DNA of 64,000 bases from Symsagittifera roscoffensis (lineage: Eukaryota; Xenacoelomorpha; Acoela; Convolutidae): assembly GCF_963678635.1 (NCBI RefSeq), contig NC_087064.1, positions 47,721,346-47,785,345 on the forward strand, read 5' to 3'. Under the pieces are notes generated by a model, which worked only from the letters and a program-made list of their open reading frames with translations, did not search any database and was not told the origin of the DNA. The position numbers and the translations under genes were made by a program. Position 1 is the stretch's first letter, and each line of letters begins with the position of its first letter. This document shows positions 9,836 to 21,515 of this stretch, in pieces.

Positions 9836-10111
9836 TTGGTAAATGGATCTCGTTTTGTCTCGTATTGCGTTCTCCACTCGCGAGTCGTTTATTCGAAAAG
9901 GGTTTCTTGCCGTGTTCGGTCGTGCCGCCGGGTGGTTCATTTCGTTCTTCTTCCACGGCGAGTCTTTCCCGCTCAGATTCCGCTCGGTGTGAGATCCATT
10001 TTTTACTCGGTAGACTATTATGTCATTCACATTCGGCACACTCGCTGTTACGTCATAACTGCTTGCTGATACTTTTTCTCTTTGTTTCGAGTTCTGCCAG
10101 TTCATGAAATC
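9836..10111 (-). CDS. Unidentified multi-exon gene, internal exon
   Basis: A 276-bp exon of 92 complete codons with acceptor tttatttag and phase 0 at both ends. It contains DFMNWQNSKQREK, an Asn/Lys/Arg-rich middle with NHPAARPNTARNPF, and ends DKTRSIYQ at donor CAA|gttgac. If that donor is not used, the frame runs ten more codons to a stop at 9806 (VDYLGAPQG), which would be an alternative C-terminus. Composition is hydrophilic, with no signal peptide or membrane segment. Confidence 0.7.
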
Positions 10112-11389
10112 CTAAATAAAAAGAGATAATAAAGCTTAAAATACTAGATTATCGCTGACACAGAAATTCAACTCCAGCTAATATGAAAAATGTAGCCAAG
10201 AAATGCTGTTCAAAAAATCTACAAAGAGTTCTTATTCACCAAATATTTAGGGTAATGACTCGAAAAGCTTTACTATGATTTATTGTTTTTTTTTTGAAAT
10301 GGTCATTTTTTCTAGGATTCTTTTTTTTTCCACGTTCCAAAGGAAGCATATCTACTTTATAGTTAGAAAAACTTTTGATGATAGTCTAACGCCAAAATCT
10401 TGTCAAAGAAACCGATTATTTCAGAAATATGCAACTGCAAAATCCATACCCTGCATTTTTGGCGGAATAGCCAGTCATTGCACGATTGTCGATAACCAAA
10501 ATCCATTTTTCAAATGTTGTTAACTTTGATTATAAAACTGTACATTGGTTGCTCATAACTTTTTCGTATATAATAGAAAAAATCTCTCTAAGAGAACGAA
10601 AGCTTGTTGAACTATTATACGCATATTTTTTGCATAACATCTTTTGATGTTTTTGAAACCGCACCACGTTCTTAATTAATAAATTGAGCGTCATTTTTCT
10701 GTCTGTTTAACAATTTGATACTTTATCGAGTGCTTTAAAATTAATAAACATGTACCAAATCTGAAAACCGCAGGTCGCTGGTAATCAAAAAGTTTTTTGA
10801 TAAAATCTTACTTATACCTACCTCATCCGATGGTGTTTGAGAGTTCCAGTTACCTGTTGATGATCTCCAAGAAAAAATTCAGATGCACATTTATTTCAAT
10901 CAACGTTTTAGAATCACCAGGTTAAGATAGAGCTCTGCATCTCAATTTTACAAAAAATCAGAACACTTCTGCAAAATATTGGTATATTTATAGGAAAAGA
11001 AATTGAAATTTAAGAAAATATGTCACGCAAAACTGTATGAGTCTTAAAAGTATTTAAGTTTGATTCAGTTGAATGGAAATAAATTCAAAACAATGAGTCT
11101 TCAAAATCAGATGGTTCAGTTGACTGAAAATTAAATTTAAAGCAATGCGTCTACAAAAAAAGCTACGCCTCTTGTTGTCATAAAATTGAATCGAGAAACA
11201 AAAAGTTTTATGCTCTGATGAGCACTGTGCCTGGTGCTCCCTTGTGTTACAGCTGGCTCCGTTTCCAGTGGAGAAGCTTCGCGCATCCAGATACAGATGG
11301 CGCTAGTCATTTTTAGCGTTTTTCGAAAGTCTGAAAATCTATCAAATTTTGTAGGACCTCAAAAAAGCCGTCATTTAGGCGTTAAAAAT

Positions 11390-11640
11390 TAGGGGAGCGG
11401 TGGTGAAGTGGTTACGTCTCCGCCTCTCAATCGAAAGGTCGGATGTTCGAGGCCCACCATGATCCGTGCTCGTTGCTTGAGGGTGAAGCAACATAACCCA
11501 GCCCAGAAAAATAACCAAAAAAAAATAGCATGTAGTTCTTAACAAGGGCACAACAGCGGTTCGCCGTGATGAGCTGTACAGCTCTTGTGTTGGTCCTTTC
11601 CCGCGTGGATAAATGGTCTTAAAAAACACGACGTACAAGC
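11390..11640 (+). mobile_element. tRNA-derived SINE candidate
   Basis: Begins with a tRNA-like head: A-box-like tggtgaagtggtta near 11400, cgaaaggtcgg, then a B-box-like atgttcgaggccc at about 11443-11455. A non-tRNA body follows for about 180 bp. This is the usual SINE architecture. I see no second copy in the window to confirm its ends. It sits in an intron of the minus-strand gene. Confidence 0.5.
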
Positions 11641-11836
11641 AATCAGTAATGATTTATCTGAAATTTGAAAAAACACCCACTCCTAAAATTATTTTCTTAT
11701 TCCTTGAATAAGAGAAACAAAAAAGATCATGGAATGTTACAAACAATCATTTGATCTCGGGAGCTCTTACACTCTTTTCTAAGTTGATTTACTCCTATTT
11801 GACCATTTAACGAGCAACAATTTGACCATTTCTCAC

Positions 11837-12044
11837 CATTTTGGTTTGCGGGTTATTCTTTCTCAACCCGGACCCAGAGGCTGCTCTCACAGGTTGAGCT
11901 TTTTGGAATCCCTTTTCGTAAAACTCCTCCCCATATCTCGTGAGAGGCTGACAGGGGACTCGGGGGAGGAATCGGCAGAAGGTGCTGGAAGCTTTCAGTT
12001 TTGACTCATTTTGGCTCGTGGAGTCCTTGCATTTTTTGCTGTCG
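11837..12044 (-). CDS. Unidentified multi-exon gene, internal exon
   Basis: A 208-bp exon between acceptor attttgctttag and donor ATG|gtgaga. It opens with one base that completes a serine codon with the AG left by the exon at 16588-16701, then runs 69 codons to phase 0. It contains the segment LTRYGEEFYEKGFQKAQPVR followed by a Ser/Gly/Asn-rich run ending NNPQTKM. Phase agreement on both sides, across introns of 4.5 and 1.7 kb, is the main evidence that these exons form one gene. Confidence 0.75.
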
Positions 12045-12349
12045 CTAAAGCAAAATACGGGGGTCGAGATGCTGAGCGGAAAAATGACGCAAAACACTGT
12101 GAATTATAGGTTATACCCAGGGAATTGCCTATAAAACTATTGATGCGTGAAAAACTGCATCAAATACAAATTAGTTCGTATATAGCATGAGCGGGTTTTT
12201 TAAATTTCACAACCGCCTAATTAATCTGTCAAAATTAGACAATGTGAGAACAATTGGACAATATGAGAAAAAAGTTGTCAAAACTTGCAAGTGTGCAGAG
12301 GAAAGGAGCGCAAGCGCGGAACAGGGATTTTCTAACATTTAGATTGACT

Positions 12350-12587
12350 AAAGTTCTGAGCTCTCCCAATTAAAACACTATGGGGACCCTATTTTTAAAA
12401 AAATTCTTCGCGGCAGGCGAGTAAGAAAACAGGCCAAAAACGAATGTATAAATTGGCGCTTAAGCTGTTTTTCTTAAATTTTATGGCCAGTCAGCCAAAA
12501 ATGGGTGTCGTGAAATAGTACCAAAAGAGTGATCAAGGGGTCGAATCCCTGAGAGGGGGACATCTGTCTCCGCCCCTAAATCCGCTG
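12350..12587 (+). repeat. GGGGCGGAT dispersed repeat, copy 2 (5' truncated)
   Basis: Starts in the gagctctccca segment, contains ggggtcgaatccctgaga and ends ccgcccctaaatccgctgctg. Lies in an intron. Confidence 0.6.
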
Positions 12588-12599
12588 CTGATTTATAGA

Positions 12600-14000
12600 T
12601 TCTTTTGTACTTCTTGCATGTTTTAGCATATTCAACGTTATTAGTATTCGGTTATGTCTTAACTTCGCGGTGTTTTGCGTCGTCTTCAGCTCAGTTTTTA
12701 TAGAAAAGAAGTAAGAATATCTCTTGAAGTATGGCTTAAACATGGCACTGGAATCGTCGGCAAAGTGGCAATTGGAGTAGGACATTAAGTGGTGGGGGTT
12801 TAAGATTAAACTAATTGATTGCAACAGCATGGGGACTGAAGTTGATTATTATATCTACTGTACCGATTTGAGGGCTTTGGAGCCTGCATCGGCTCTTCTA
12901 TGAGGCAGGAGCTAAAACAAAATGTTTCACTTATGTTTTTCAGGCTGATGACAAACTGCGTAATCCAACAGGCTAGTCATGCAATTCCAGAGACTGTTTA
13001 TAAAAAAACGCTCGTCATACAGTTTTCTTAATGAGCGAAATCCTAAAATTATTTTTTTAACCTGATTTTAAATGAATATTGGTGTGCCAAAAGTGTTGTA
13101 GCAAAAAATGAGCGAAGTAGAATATCAAAAAAGAATTCCATGTAGAATATCGAAACGGTCCAGAATTATTTGTGAGCATTTTGGAGCGCAATACTTACTT
13201 GTTTGAAGCAAAAAAATTTAGGAAGCAAAGTTTTTTGCGAGCATAATGTTGTCCTGCGTACGCAAAAGTGCAATTTTTTTCGGTTAATTGAATATATTTT
13301 CGGAAAAAAACTGATAAGTACAATTTTTACATTGCTTATTTTTTATGTCCACGTAAGTTTAAAACTGATACAAAAAACGAAAATTGCTCTCTTAAGAACA
13401 TAACATGCTTTCAAAAAACATTATTTAAAAATGCAAACAAAACAATAAAACATGAGCATCAGTCGCTCGCTTAACCTTAAAAAAATATATGTTTATAATA
13501 TCGTATCGCGAGCTGACTAAAAGTAGCTATCTTAGAACTTTTCTCATAAGAATCTTACAACTTCTGATAAAATTAGGCTCTAAGAATTCTACAAAATAGG
13601 GATTTTTTCTTATAGGAAAGTTGTAAGATAGTGACTTTTCTTAGAAGAAAGTTATAAGATAATAAATTTTCCTACAAAAAAATTTCTAAAATTTCCTTCT
13701 ATTCAGTTCAAAAGTACTCCGCTCTCGCAAAGCACATTAACGGAAACTCTTATGCTACACTTTTGTTTTAGTACTTGAAATTACCGAAGAAACTCCTAAC
13801 TTTAGTGAGTTAGTTATTTGCTAAATTAAAAAGTTTGTACATAATTATTTGAACATCACATACAACACGCCCCAAGCTGATGATATGACTCGTCACAGCT
13901 GATTTCTTATTGTCTCCTCAAAACTTTAGAATTTTTTTGTTCGAAATGCATACATTGTGACTGACTTCCATAAACCGAAAATGTTTAACTTATAATTCAT
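12600..14000. other. Intronic DNA without recognised features
   Basis: Part of the 4.5-kb intron 12045-16587. No exon-like GC island, no repeat shared with the rest of the window, and only short chance ORFs. Confidence 0.4.
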
Positions 14001-14004
14001 TACC

Positions 14005-14720
14005 TCAAAAATGCTCATCATACAATTCCGCACATCAAATGTATGGAAAAAATGCTAATCATACAATTTTCATAAAATTTCGAAAAATCATTGAAAAAAA
14101 TTCGAACTAGTTTCCGAGGCTATTTGAACCAAATAAATCAGTCTGGTGATGAAAAAACCTAAGTTTCTTTTTTTGAAAAAAAAATGGTTATCATACAACT
14201 TCCATATATGAAAATTGTAGGACTAAAATGTTTTTGATGGCAACAACACAAATATTTTCCAAAGAAACTGAAATTTTTCCAAAAAACTTTGTTTTGTTTC
14301 TTTTTTCAACAGCAAATCGAAGAAGTTTGTCTTCAAACAAACATTTTCCAAAAAAAATTATGCATGCAAATTTTAATTTTTGTCTGCATAACCTAGTCCT
14401 TGATACACAAAAATTGTTTTTTTTCCGTTTCTCAAGACAACTTTTTCAAACAGGCTGAAAACTCCTATTTCTTTTGCATGGCATATTCATATATGCCCTG
14501 ATGAATGTCTGATAATTTGAAAATTTTAATTCTAAAAATAATCATCTTTAAAAAACTTTGCCAAAATTTAAAAGTTTGATGCTTTCAGTATATGATTTGT
14601 GAAGAGAACTCTTACACAATTAAGGTCGTTTCCAATGCAATGTAAATGTCAGACAATCAACCTTTTGGCAACTCTAGTTTTGAATAAACCATGGTTTTAG
14701 TCACTTGTGTTCGGTCACGA
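14005..14720 (+). repeat. ATCATACAATTTCCATA dispersed repeat, copy 1
   Basis: Related to 27050-27545 and 23985-24330, and in part to 16130-16350 and 17285-17430. Shared landmarks are atcatacaa..ttccatatatgaaa, tttttgatggc(a/g)a, caaacaaacattttcc, tagtcctggatacac and tatggcat..tatg. Divergent copies, no coding capacity. Confidence 0.5.
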
Positions 14721-15635
14721 CCACATCCCGACAATTTGTTTTAAATCAACTATTTGGTTCATCAAAAAACGCTTATCCTATAATTTCCATATAAGCAAAG
14801 AGTTTCGATATAAGAAAAGACCGTATCTTAGAGTTTTCTTACTTTTTTTTGTATCTCTGGAATATTACCAAATTGTATGATATGCATTTGTCCATATATT
14901 AAAATTTTGAGAGCGTCGAATCCTGCGAGGAAGGAAGACATCCGCCAACGACCCCTCCGTTAATTCCGCTCCTGCTTGTAGTTAGAAAAATTAACGAGGT
15001 GCATTTTTTGAAATAGTGGGGGTATCGATAGAAAACTGTAAAAGTTTCCAATATAATCAACAGACAGCTGGAAGTCAAACAACACAAGTAAACACAAAAA
15101 TAAATACTGTTTTTTTTTTTAAATTTTCAACGTTTGTTTTTCGACAAAAAAAAATGGAAAGCTCCAAACTTCTTTGAAATTTTAGAACAATTTGTAGTTT
15201 ATGCTTTTTCGATAAAAATAAACGGATTTAAGAAAACTGAACCAATAGAGAAATCGGATAAAACAATTAAAGGTCTTTACACTTACACTTCGGCTGTTTG
15301 ATAGTGGATATTATATTGCCTTCCTGATAACAAAGGCATGAACTCAACTTAAAAAGAAATCATTGCGACCTAGATAAGAGTCTGAGCTACGTTCATCGAC
15401 TCTTAATCATGAAATGATAAAAGCAGTGTCTTATTTGAGTGAAAAAAAACTAACCAAAACTAGAGAAAGCGAAAAAGAATTTTTTGATCCAAAAAACGAA
15501 TAAACTTGACATGACGTTTATGATATAAATTCTGCCACCGACACATGATTTTCATTCTCCTAACAGATAAAGCGAAGCTGCATATAACTACAACTTATTT
15601 GTCTTAACAAAATTAAAATTTGTTTTGTGCTGAGC

Positions 15636-15960
15636 TTTTTGGGTGAACCAATTCGATTTTCCAGCTCACCAAAAACACTATAAGGGACGTTATTTGCGCC
15701 GCAGGCAAAACTTTGAAACAGGCTAAAATTGACGTTTTGAGCGCTTTAAACAAAAATTTGACTAGAAGTTCCGTTTTTTTTTCTGCACGAGCTTCCTCCT
15801 CCATTTAATTATGAAAGCACCGAAGGCGCTTTTAGGAAAATTTTATGGTTGACGAAAGGAAAATGAATCTCGTAAATTTATATCAAATGGAAGGCACTTC
15901 GAATAAATTTGGCACCAAGAACCAAGGGGGGAGGGGCGGTCGAGGACGACCCCTCCCCTC
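15636..15960 (+). repeat. GGGGCGGAT dispersed repeat, copy 3 (degenerate)
   Basis: Retains the aattcgattttccagctc and gcgccgcaggcaaaactttga core and the later caccgaaggcgcttttagg segment. The ends are not convincing. Confidence 0.4.
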
Positions 15961-16129
15961 GGCACATTTTTGTTTCAGCTATCATAGGTCAAGGTATGCC
16001 ATGCCTGGTCACGACTTCGTAGAACACAATTTTTCAGCTGCTGGATAATTTTTTGTCGTTTACCTCTTTAGTTTTTTTCGCATTTAGGTTTCCTTTAATC
16101 GAAAAAATTTATCAGTCCAGAGCGTAGCC

Positions 16130-16350
16130 AGCTTATCATACAACTCCATACACCAAATGTATGGAAAATTGTTTATCATACATTTTTCATACAATTTCAA
16201 AAAATCATTGAAAAAAGCTTTGAACTAGTTTTTGCGGCTATTTGAACCAAATAAAACAGTCTGGCGACTAAAAAAACTACTTTTTTGGAAACGAACGTTT
16301 ATCCTACAATTTCCATAAATGAAAATTTTATGATAAGCGTTTTTCCATTG
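16130..16350 (+). repeat. ATCATACAATTTCCATA dispersed repeat, partial copy
   Basis: Closely matches 14010-14210, including gctatttgaaccaaataaa and cagtctgg. Intronic. Confidence 0.5.
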
Positions 16351-16587
16351 AAAACAAGTATTTCAGAAAACTTAAGAACGTTTAGAACGTAAACCATAGA
16401 TGTTAGAGGGCAGCCGGTAATTTCAGGTTTCACCTGATACGAGCAGTTTTGTTTTTTAAACCTCTAAATCTGACAGTTAAGAAATAAGTGTAGAATCATA
16501 CGACGATTTGTCATTCACGCTCTATTAGGACAGGAAACTAGACCTAACTTAAACCGCAAATTGACATCGAACATCTCTCATTCTTAC

Positions 16588-16701
16588 CTCATAGGCTGTC
16601 CTAATTGGGCTTCTTTGAATGTATTCTCAATTGGAAACTGTCTCTGATAACTAGTCTGGTATGCGTTCCTAACACGCCATTCATCTTCAAGTGAAAGAGC
16701 A
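16588..16701 (-). CDS. Unidentified multi-exon gene, exon 2
   Basis: A 114-bp exon ending at donor GAG|gtaaga. It encodes ALSLEDEWRVRNAYQTSYQR and FPIENTFKEAQLGQPM. With acceptor atgcag it joins exon 1 across a 75-nt intron that has a branch-point-like actaatt. A stronger-looking acceptor (ttttatttcag) 36-37 nt upstream would add SKLIEKSELC in the same frame, but its phase does not fit exon 1 and would leave a 41-nt intron. The 3' phase (2) fits the exon at 11837-12044. Confidence 0.65.
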
Positions 16702-16776
16702 CTGCATAATTCTGACTTCTCAATTAGTTTGGAAACTGAAATAAAAGGTACACTTTTGAAAAATGATATCACTTAC

Positions 16777-16844
16777 TACAGTTTTTGAAGTTGCTGCAAT
16801 TCGTGCCACAAATTTTTGTCGACTACCCCAGAAATAATATTCAT
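16777..16844 (-). CDS. Unidentified multi-exon gene, probable first coding exon
   Basis: ATG at 16842-16844 followed by NIISGVVDKNLWHELQQLQK and a perfect donor (A|gtaagtg) in phase 2. The assembled protein would begin here and run through seven recognised exons toward 6126. It has no signal peptide and is mostly charged and helical. The frame is open a little further upstream, so an earlier start in another exon is possible. Confidence 0.5.
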
Positions 16845-18857
16845 TTCACTTTCAATTTTAAATTTTACATGTAATTCAATTTATAAACCGAGCTTTTTCA
16901 AGTCTGATGGTTTAATTCAGTTGACTGATTCGTCAAAAAATGCCTCGATGATAAAGCTGTAAATCTGTAGAATATTAAACGTCTCCTAATTTAGCAGCGG
17001 GTAGTCTTATAGTTAAAAGGATCAAAAAGCTATCTAATTTTAAACACACCTGTCAAGTGAAGCAAAACGACAGGTTACAACTGAAGTTTGTTTTTGCAAA
17101 CAGAAAACAATGGTTGTTTAAAACCGGAGTGATGCTCTGATTGATTTCTTATCGATAGACCAAAACTGAAGATCAGATTTTAAAATATGCTTCTGGTCAA
17201 TTAAGCAAGCAAGAAATGTTCTGATGGCTTGTAAAAAAAGTTGATCTCATATTGGATTTTTGAGAGAACATTCACCTGGGTTGACAAAAAATGCTTATCA
17301 TACTATTTCATATTATGAAAAAATGCTTATCATACTGTTTCGTAGACCAAAAAAATATTATGAAAATAGCATGATAAGCATTTTTTCCATACTATGAAAT
17401 TGTATGATAAGCATTTTTTCCATAAATGAAAATACCAAAAAATATATATATTTTTTGAAATTTTGTGTTTCAATCGAAAAATTAACCCTGGATTTTTTGT
17501 CATTAGAAAACCCAGAGTGTAACTGGCAGTTACCACGCAGATTAACTGCATTTGGTGATTTTTGCCACCTACGTTAATTTTTACATTTTCACATGGAATC
17601 ATATATCAAAAATAAAACTTTTTGTTTATGGCTAGATAATTTTTGATTTGAAAATTTTGGTAGTTCAAAAAAGGCCCGTTTTCTCTTCAAATTTATTTTT
17701 ATCTTAGCAAATGAAATAAAAAAATAATAATCTTAAAAATCATAATAAGAAAACTAGATTGGAAAAGAACTGAAAACTCGAAAGCTTTTTCGGAAATTAA
17801 ATCCAGAAAACTTCATATGAAAGTAAAATCAAATCTCAGTTGGGTTTTATAGACAGATGATTTATGAAAGTGCTGTGCTTTAGATTCATAAACACGAACT
17901 GCTTCAAACTAAGGTAAAACAAGGATGGTCGGTTACTGTGCAAAGTAGCACAGAATGTTTCGACCATAGTCATAAAGAATCGTTTTTTTTTCTTCAAATT
18001 ATTGTCGTTGATTTTGGCGTGTTGTGATGAAAAGACATAACAAAAAAAATTAGAGATTATGCAGATTCGACAGTTATAGTAAAATAAGCAAATTGAAAAA
18101 TTTATTTTGGAAAATAATTGACCAGAAAAACGCCTTAAGCTAATCAAAAAAACTTAAATTATTCGAGTAAAATTAGGATATCACGTTTTAAAGCCATTGA
18201 AATAGGCTATTGTAAGCCTGCTATCTTTTTTTTGCTCAATTTAAGACAAGAACCAAAAATTTCAAACCGGTTTTTCTTGGCAATGAAATTTTTTCAAAAT
18301 TTTTTAAAAATTGCTCGAATCACGACTGTAGGGGATCTAAGATGATATATCATTAAACTCTCTCCGATGATTGTTGGTGATAGCTAATCTTGCGTGGAAA
18401 AAAAAAAGAAAAAATGAAAAAAAAAAACGCGAATACAAAGTTTCTCCCCATTTTTCAAATAGTTGGATCTGTAAAAAAAAACCACACTTATGTGTTTTTA
18501 ATCAAACACAAGTATGTGTTTATGACCTGAAAGCTTGCAAAATAGACTTTTTTGTTGAAAAACAAGAAAAGTCATCGTTCAAGCCTAAATATAATCAAGT
18601 CAAGAGCGTTTGCGAACGCGTAAAATTGAAAATGGTTTTTTGTTTGAATCTTAAAGTTTTGCAAGGATTTTATCAGTTGACTATCATTCACACAAATTGA
18701 AACTGCTACATAACTAAGTCAGAAGTATGCAGCAGACGCTTTTTTAGTGAAGCAGAAAAATGCCAAAAAAAGTGGTGCTGAAATTGATATAAGCTCATAA
18801 CAGCGGAAAAAAGATCTGCTGACTTTTCGATTCCGGCATTGGTCGAGAGTTCTACCC
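16845..18857. other. Intergenic stretch upstream of the minus-strand gene
   Basis: AT-rich. 17285-17430 holds alternating copies of the gcttatcatacaatttcat motif in both orientations (a small foldback). No exon-like segment seen; the 90- and 103-codon minus-strand frames here have no motif. Confidence 0.4.
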
Positions 18858-19520
18858 ACAACCAATTTTAGGCGTAAGTAATTGATTGTAACGGATTTTA
18901 TTGATGATTTTTTGACAATTATAATTGATTATAATTACCAAAATTAGGTGTTTAAAAGATTTATTAGCGGTTATAATCGTGATTATTTCCAGGAGAGTAT
19001 AATCTCTTATAATTGATTATAATTGATTATAGTTTATACAAAAAAACCCTAAAAATTAATTGTAATTGATTATCATCTCTTATCTTCTATTTTGCCAAAA
19101 AATTGTTGCACTGAAACAATATTTGACCTATCTCTTATGCTTTTTTAATTTCATATCAATAAAAAAATCTCTGAAAGCGAGATCTCTTGTCACACTTTTG
19201 TTCATCGGAACACAAAAATTTACCTAGAAACAAAAGTTTCAAAGAGATCCTTTCATATAATTTGACAGGTTCCCGCGGTAGGTAAAAAGTAAATCTTCCG
19301 ACTAATCATGAAGCTAAAACAATTTGCGGTTGTTTTGGTGTTTAAAAAAGCTTAAAATGTGCATCATGAAACAACTCTAATGGCGAAAAGCCGAAAAATA
19401 ATGTTATAATTTTGAATTAATTTAAGATTTTTAAAAACAATTTTCTCAGTTTTCACAGGAATCAACGTTAACAAAAAACATAAAATACAAGCTACTCAGA
19501 TGCGAGTTCGAAGACAAAAT
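18858..19520 (+). repeat. Dispersed repeat H, copy 1 (GATTATAAT-bearing)
   Basis: Aligns with 26300-26930 along its length. Shared landmarks are gcgtaagtaat, ggtgtttaaaaga, aaaatctctgaaagcgagatctcttgtcacac (about 32 bp, the best-conserved part), ggttcccg and ctactcagatgc. Rich in TTATAATTGATTATAAT. Non-coding. Confidence 0.6.
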
Positions 19521-20002
19521 GTGCAAACAAAAAGGATTATAATCGAGGTTAACCGGTTATAATGGATTTTTGTGCAAACATATGAATCAGAATTTGGGAT
19601 TAAAATAATGGAATACAATCAGATATTATCGATTATAAAAGTATCGAAAATTAGACGGATAAATAATCGATTATAATCAATTAAAATGTATTAAAATTAA
19701 CTATAAATTGACTTCAAAAAAGATCATAGTCGATTATTAGTTTTCTCACTTTTATTCTAAGTTTTTTTAAGACTGCTACTAAAGTCGTAATGTAATCAAT
19801 TTTTAACGCTTGAAACTGTATGCGGATAGTCCAAACATGAGATTGAAATGATTTTAAACACCGCCTATCTTTTTTACTTTGTAGTTGTATAACAACCGTT
19901 AATCAGATCAGTAAAACATTCGAGGAATGCCATTCTAGGAAAGCAGACGCCAAGGGAAAACGCAATTATTTTGAGAAAAAGAAAGGTATTTACCCAACGG
20001 CA

Positions 20003-21023
20003 CCCAGTGAAAAGAGAAAATAATCAATTAGATTCTTATTTTAATGATACTTTTAGCAAAATTATAATTAATTAGGAGCGCTAATTTTTGAGGTTTAAGC
20101 AATTCATAATCCATAATACTGATAAAAATTTTAGTGAAATTTTAATAAATTATAATAAATTAAAATTGATTATATATTTTTCCGAAAACCTCTCATAATC
20201 TTTTATAACCTATTAGAGTAGATTGTAATCCCTTTTTCCATCAAGATTATAATCCCTTTTTCCATCAAACTTTTATTTCCCAAGAAAACTCAAATAACGG
20301 ATTATAATTCAGATAACACAAAAAAAAATTTGTCGACATTTATTTAGGCCGGCCAAATTGATTTTCAGAGCTCTCCCAAAGCACTTAAAAGACCCTATTT
20401 TGTCACAAGTTTGTGTACCGCAGGCAAAACTTGGAAAAACAGGCGAAAAACGGCTTTTTTAGGCATTTTATGGAAAATTTCCACCAAAAAATCGCGTTTT
20501 TTGGTGCGTGCTCCCCCTCAAAATTAGCATATATTGGCACCAATATCTCAAAACAGAATAAAGGGGGCCTTTTGGTCGGCAGGGGGTCGAATCTCTAAGA
20601 GGGGGCGTCCGGCCCCCTAAATCCGTCCCTGCAGTGAACAGTAAGAAAAAAAAACAGTGAACAGTAAGCGGTAAACAGTAAGAAAAAATGTCAACTCAAA
20701 AGCACACAAAACAAAACAAAACAAACACGAATTGAAGTGATGACGTTTGTTGAATAATAATAGATTAGAATCCATTAAAATGGATTATAATTTAATAAAA
20801 ATTCAAAAAAAAATTAAAAAAATAATCGATTATATATAATATAATATATATGAAACACAATAAAATATATATGAAACATAATAAAATAATCGAAAAAAAT
20901 GTTTCGAAAAATAGTAACATTATATTCCGCTTTTTTCAATTGATTATATTCAATTGCTTTTGAAATTTATGGAGACTGACAATAGAAATCCATTATAATT
21001 TATTATTTTCTCTTTTAACTGAG
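20003..21023 (-). mobile_element. GATTATAAT-rich TIR element, copy 2
   Basis: Reverse-oriented relative of 8061-9150. It has the same ends (cccagtgaaaagagaa / ttctcttttaactgag), the same internal order and the nested GGGGCGGAT repeat in the equivalent position. The flanks show no clear target duplication. Confidence 0.7.
20338..20632 (+). repeat. GGGGCGGAT dispersed repeat, copy 4
   Basis: Runs from ggccggccaaattgattttc to ccctaaatccgtccctg, including gggggtcgaatctctaaga. Confidence 0.65.
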
Positions 21024-21374
21024 TGCGGGCATAGTTATTTTATCCTCCACTTGATGACCTTGAGATCTCAAGCCCACCATGTTTTCTTGCGAGAGCGCAC
21101 ACCAGTATGTCAAAAAAACAGCTGTCAAAATTCAGTCCATTAAGGAAGATTACTCAACAGCTTGTTGGGAAAGCCTAAATAAAAGAAGTTAGCCCGACAC
21201 TACTGTCACGACATCGATGGAATAAGAAGGGGACGAAAATTAAAATAAAAAATGTTAGTTTAAATTTTCAGGATTTCTGTCAAATAGGATTTCTTTATTC
21301 TGATCAAACGCACACATCACGTTCATTAGTGCACACCCTGACCCAATTAGACACACCTTTACCACATTAAAACC

Positions 21375-21515
21375 ATGGAGGCGATCACTTCAGTACACGC
21401 TATCAGACTAGAACCTCTTATTCCAGAATACTTCAAAGAGGCTACTAAGAACAGCAACAACAACAGCAGCAGCAGCAACAATCAACCAACAACGAGCACT
21501 AAAAAGTGTCAGTAA
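21375..21515 (+). CDS. Small ORF, 46 residues, Asn/Ser-rich
   Basis: ATG in a good Kozak-like context (aaaccATGG) opens a frame reading MEAITSVHAIRLEPLIPEYF, then KEATK, then an Asn/Ser run encoded by AAC/AGC repeats, ending KKCQ. The surrounding 200 bp are also richer in C and less AT-biased than their neighbours. It could be a first exon, a short ORF in an old retroelement leader, or chance. Function unknown. Confidence 0.25.
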   Translation: MEAITSVHAIRLEPLIPEYFKEATKNSNNNSSSSNNQPTTSTKKCQ

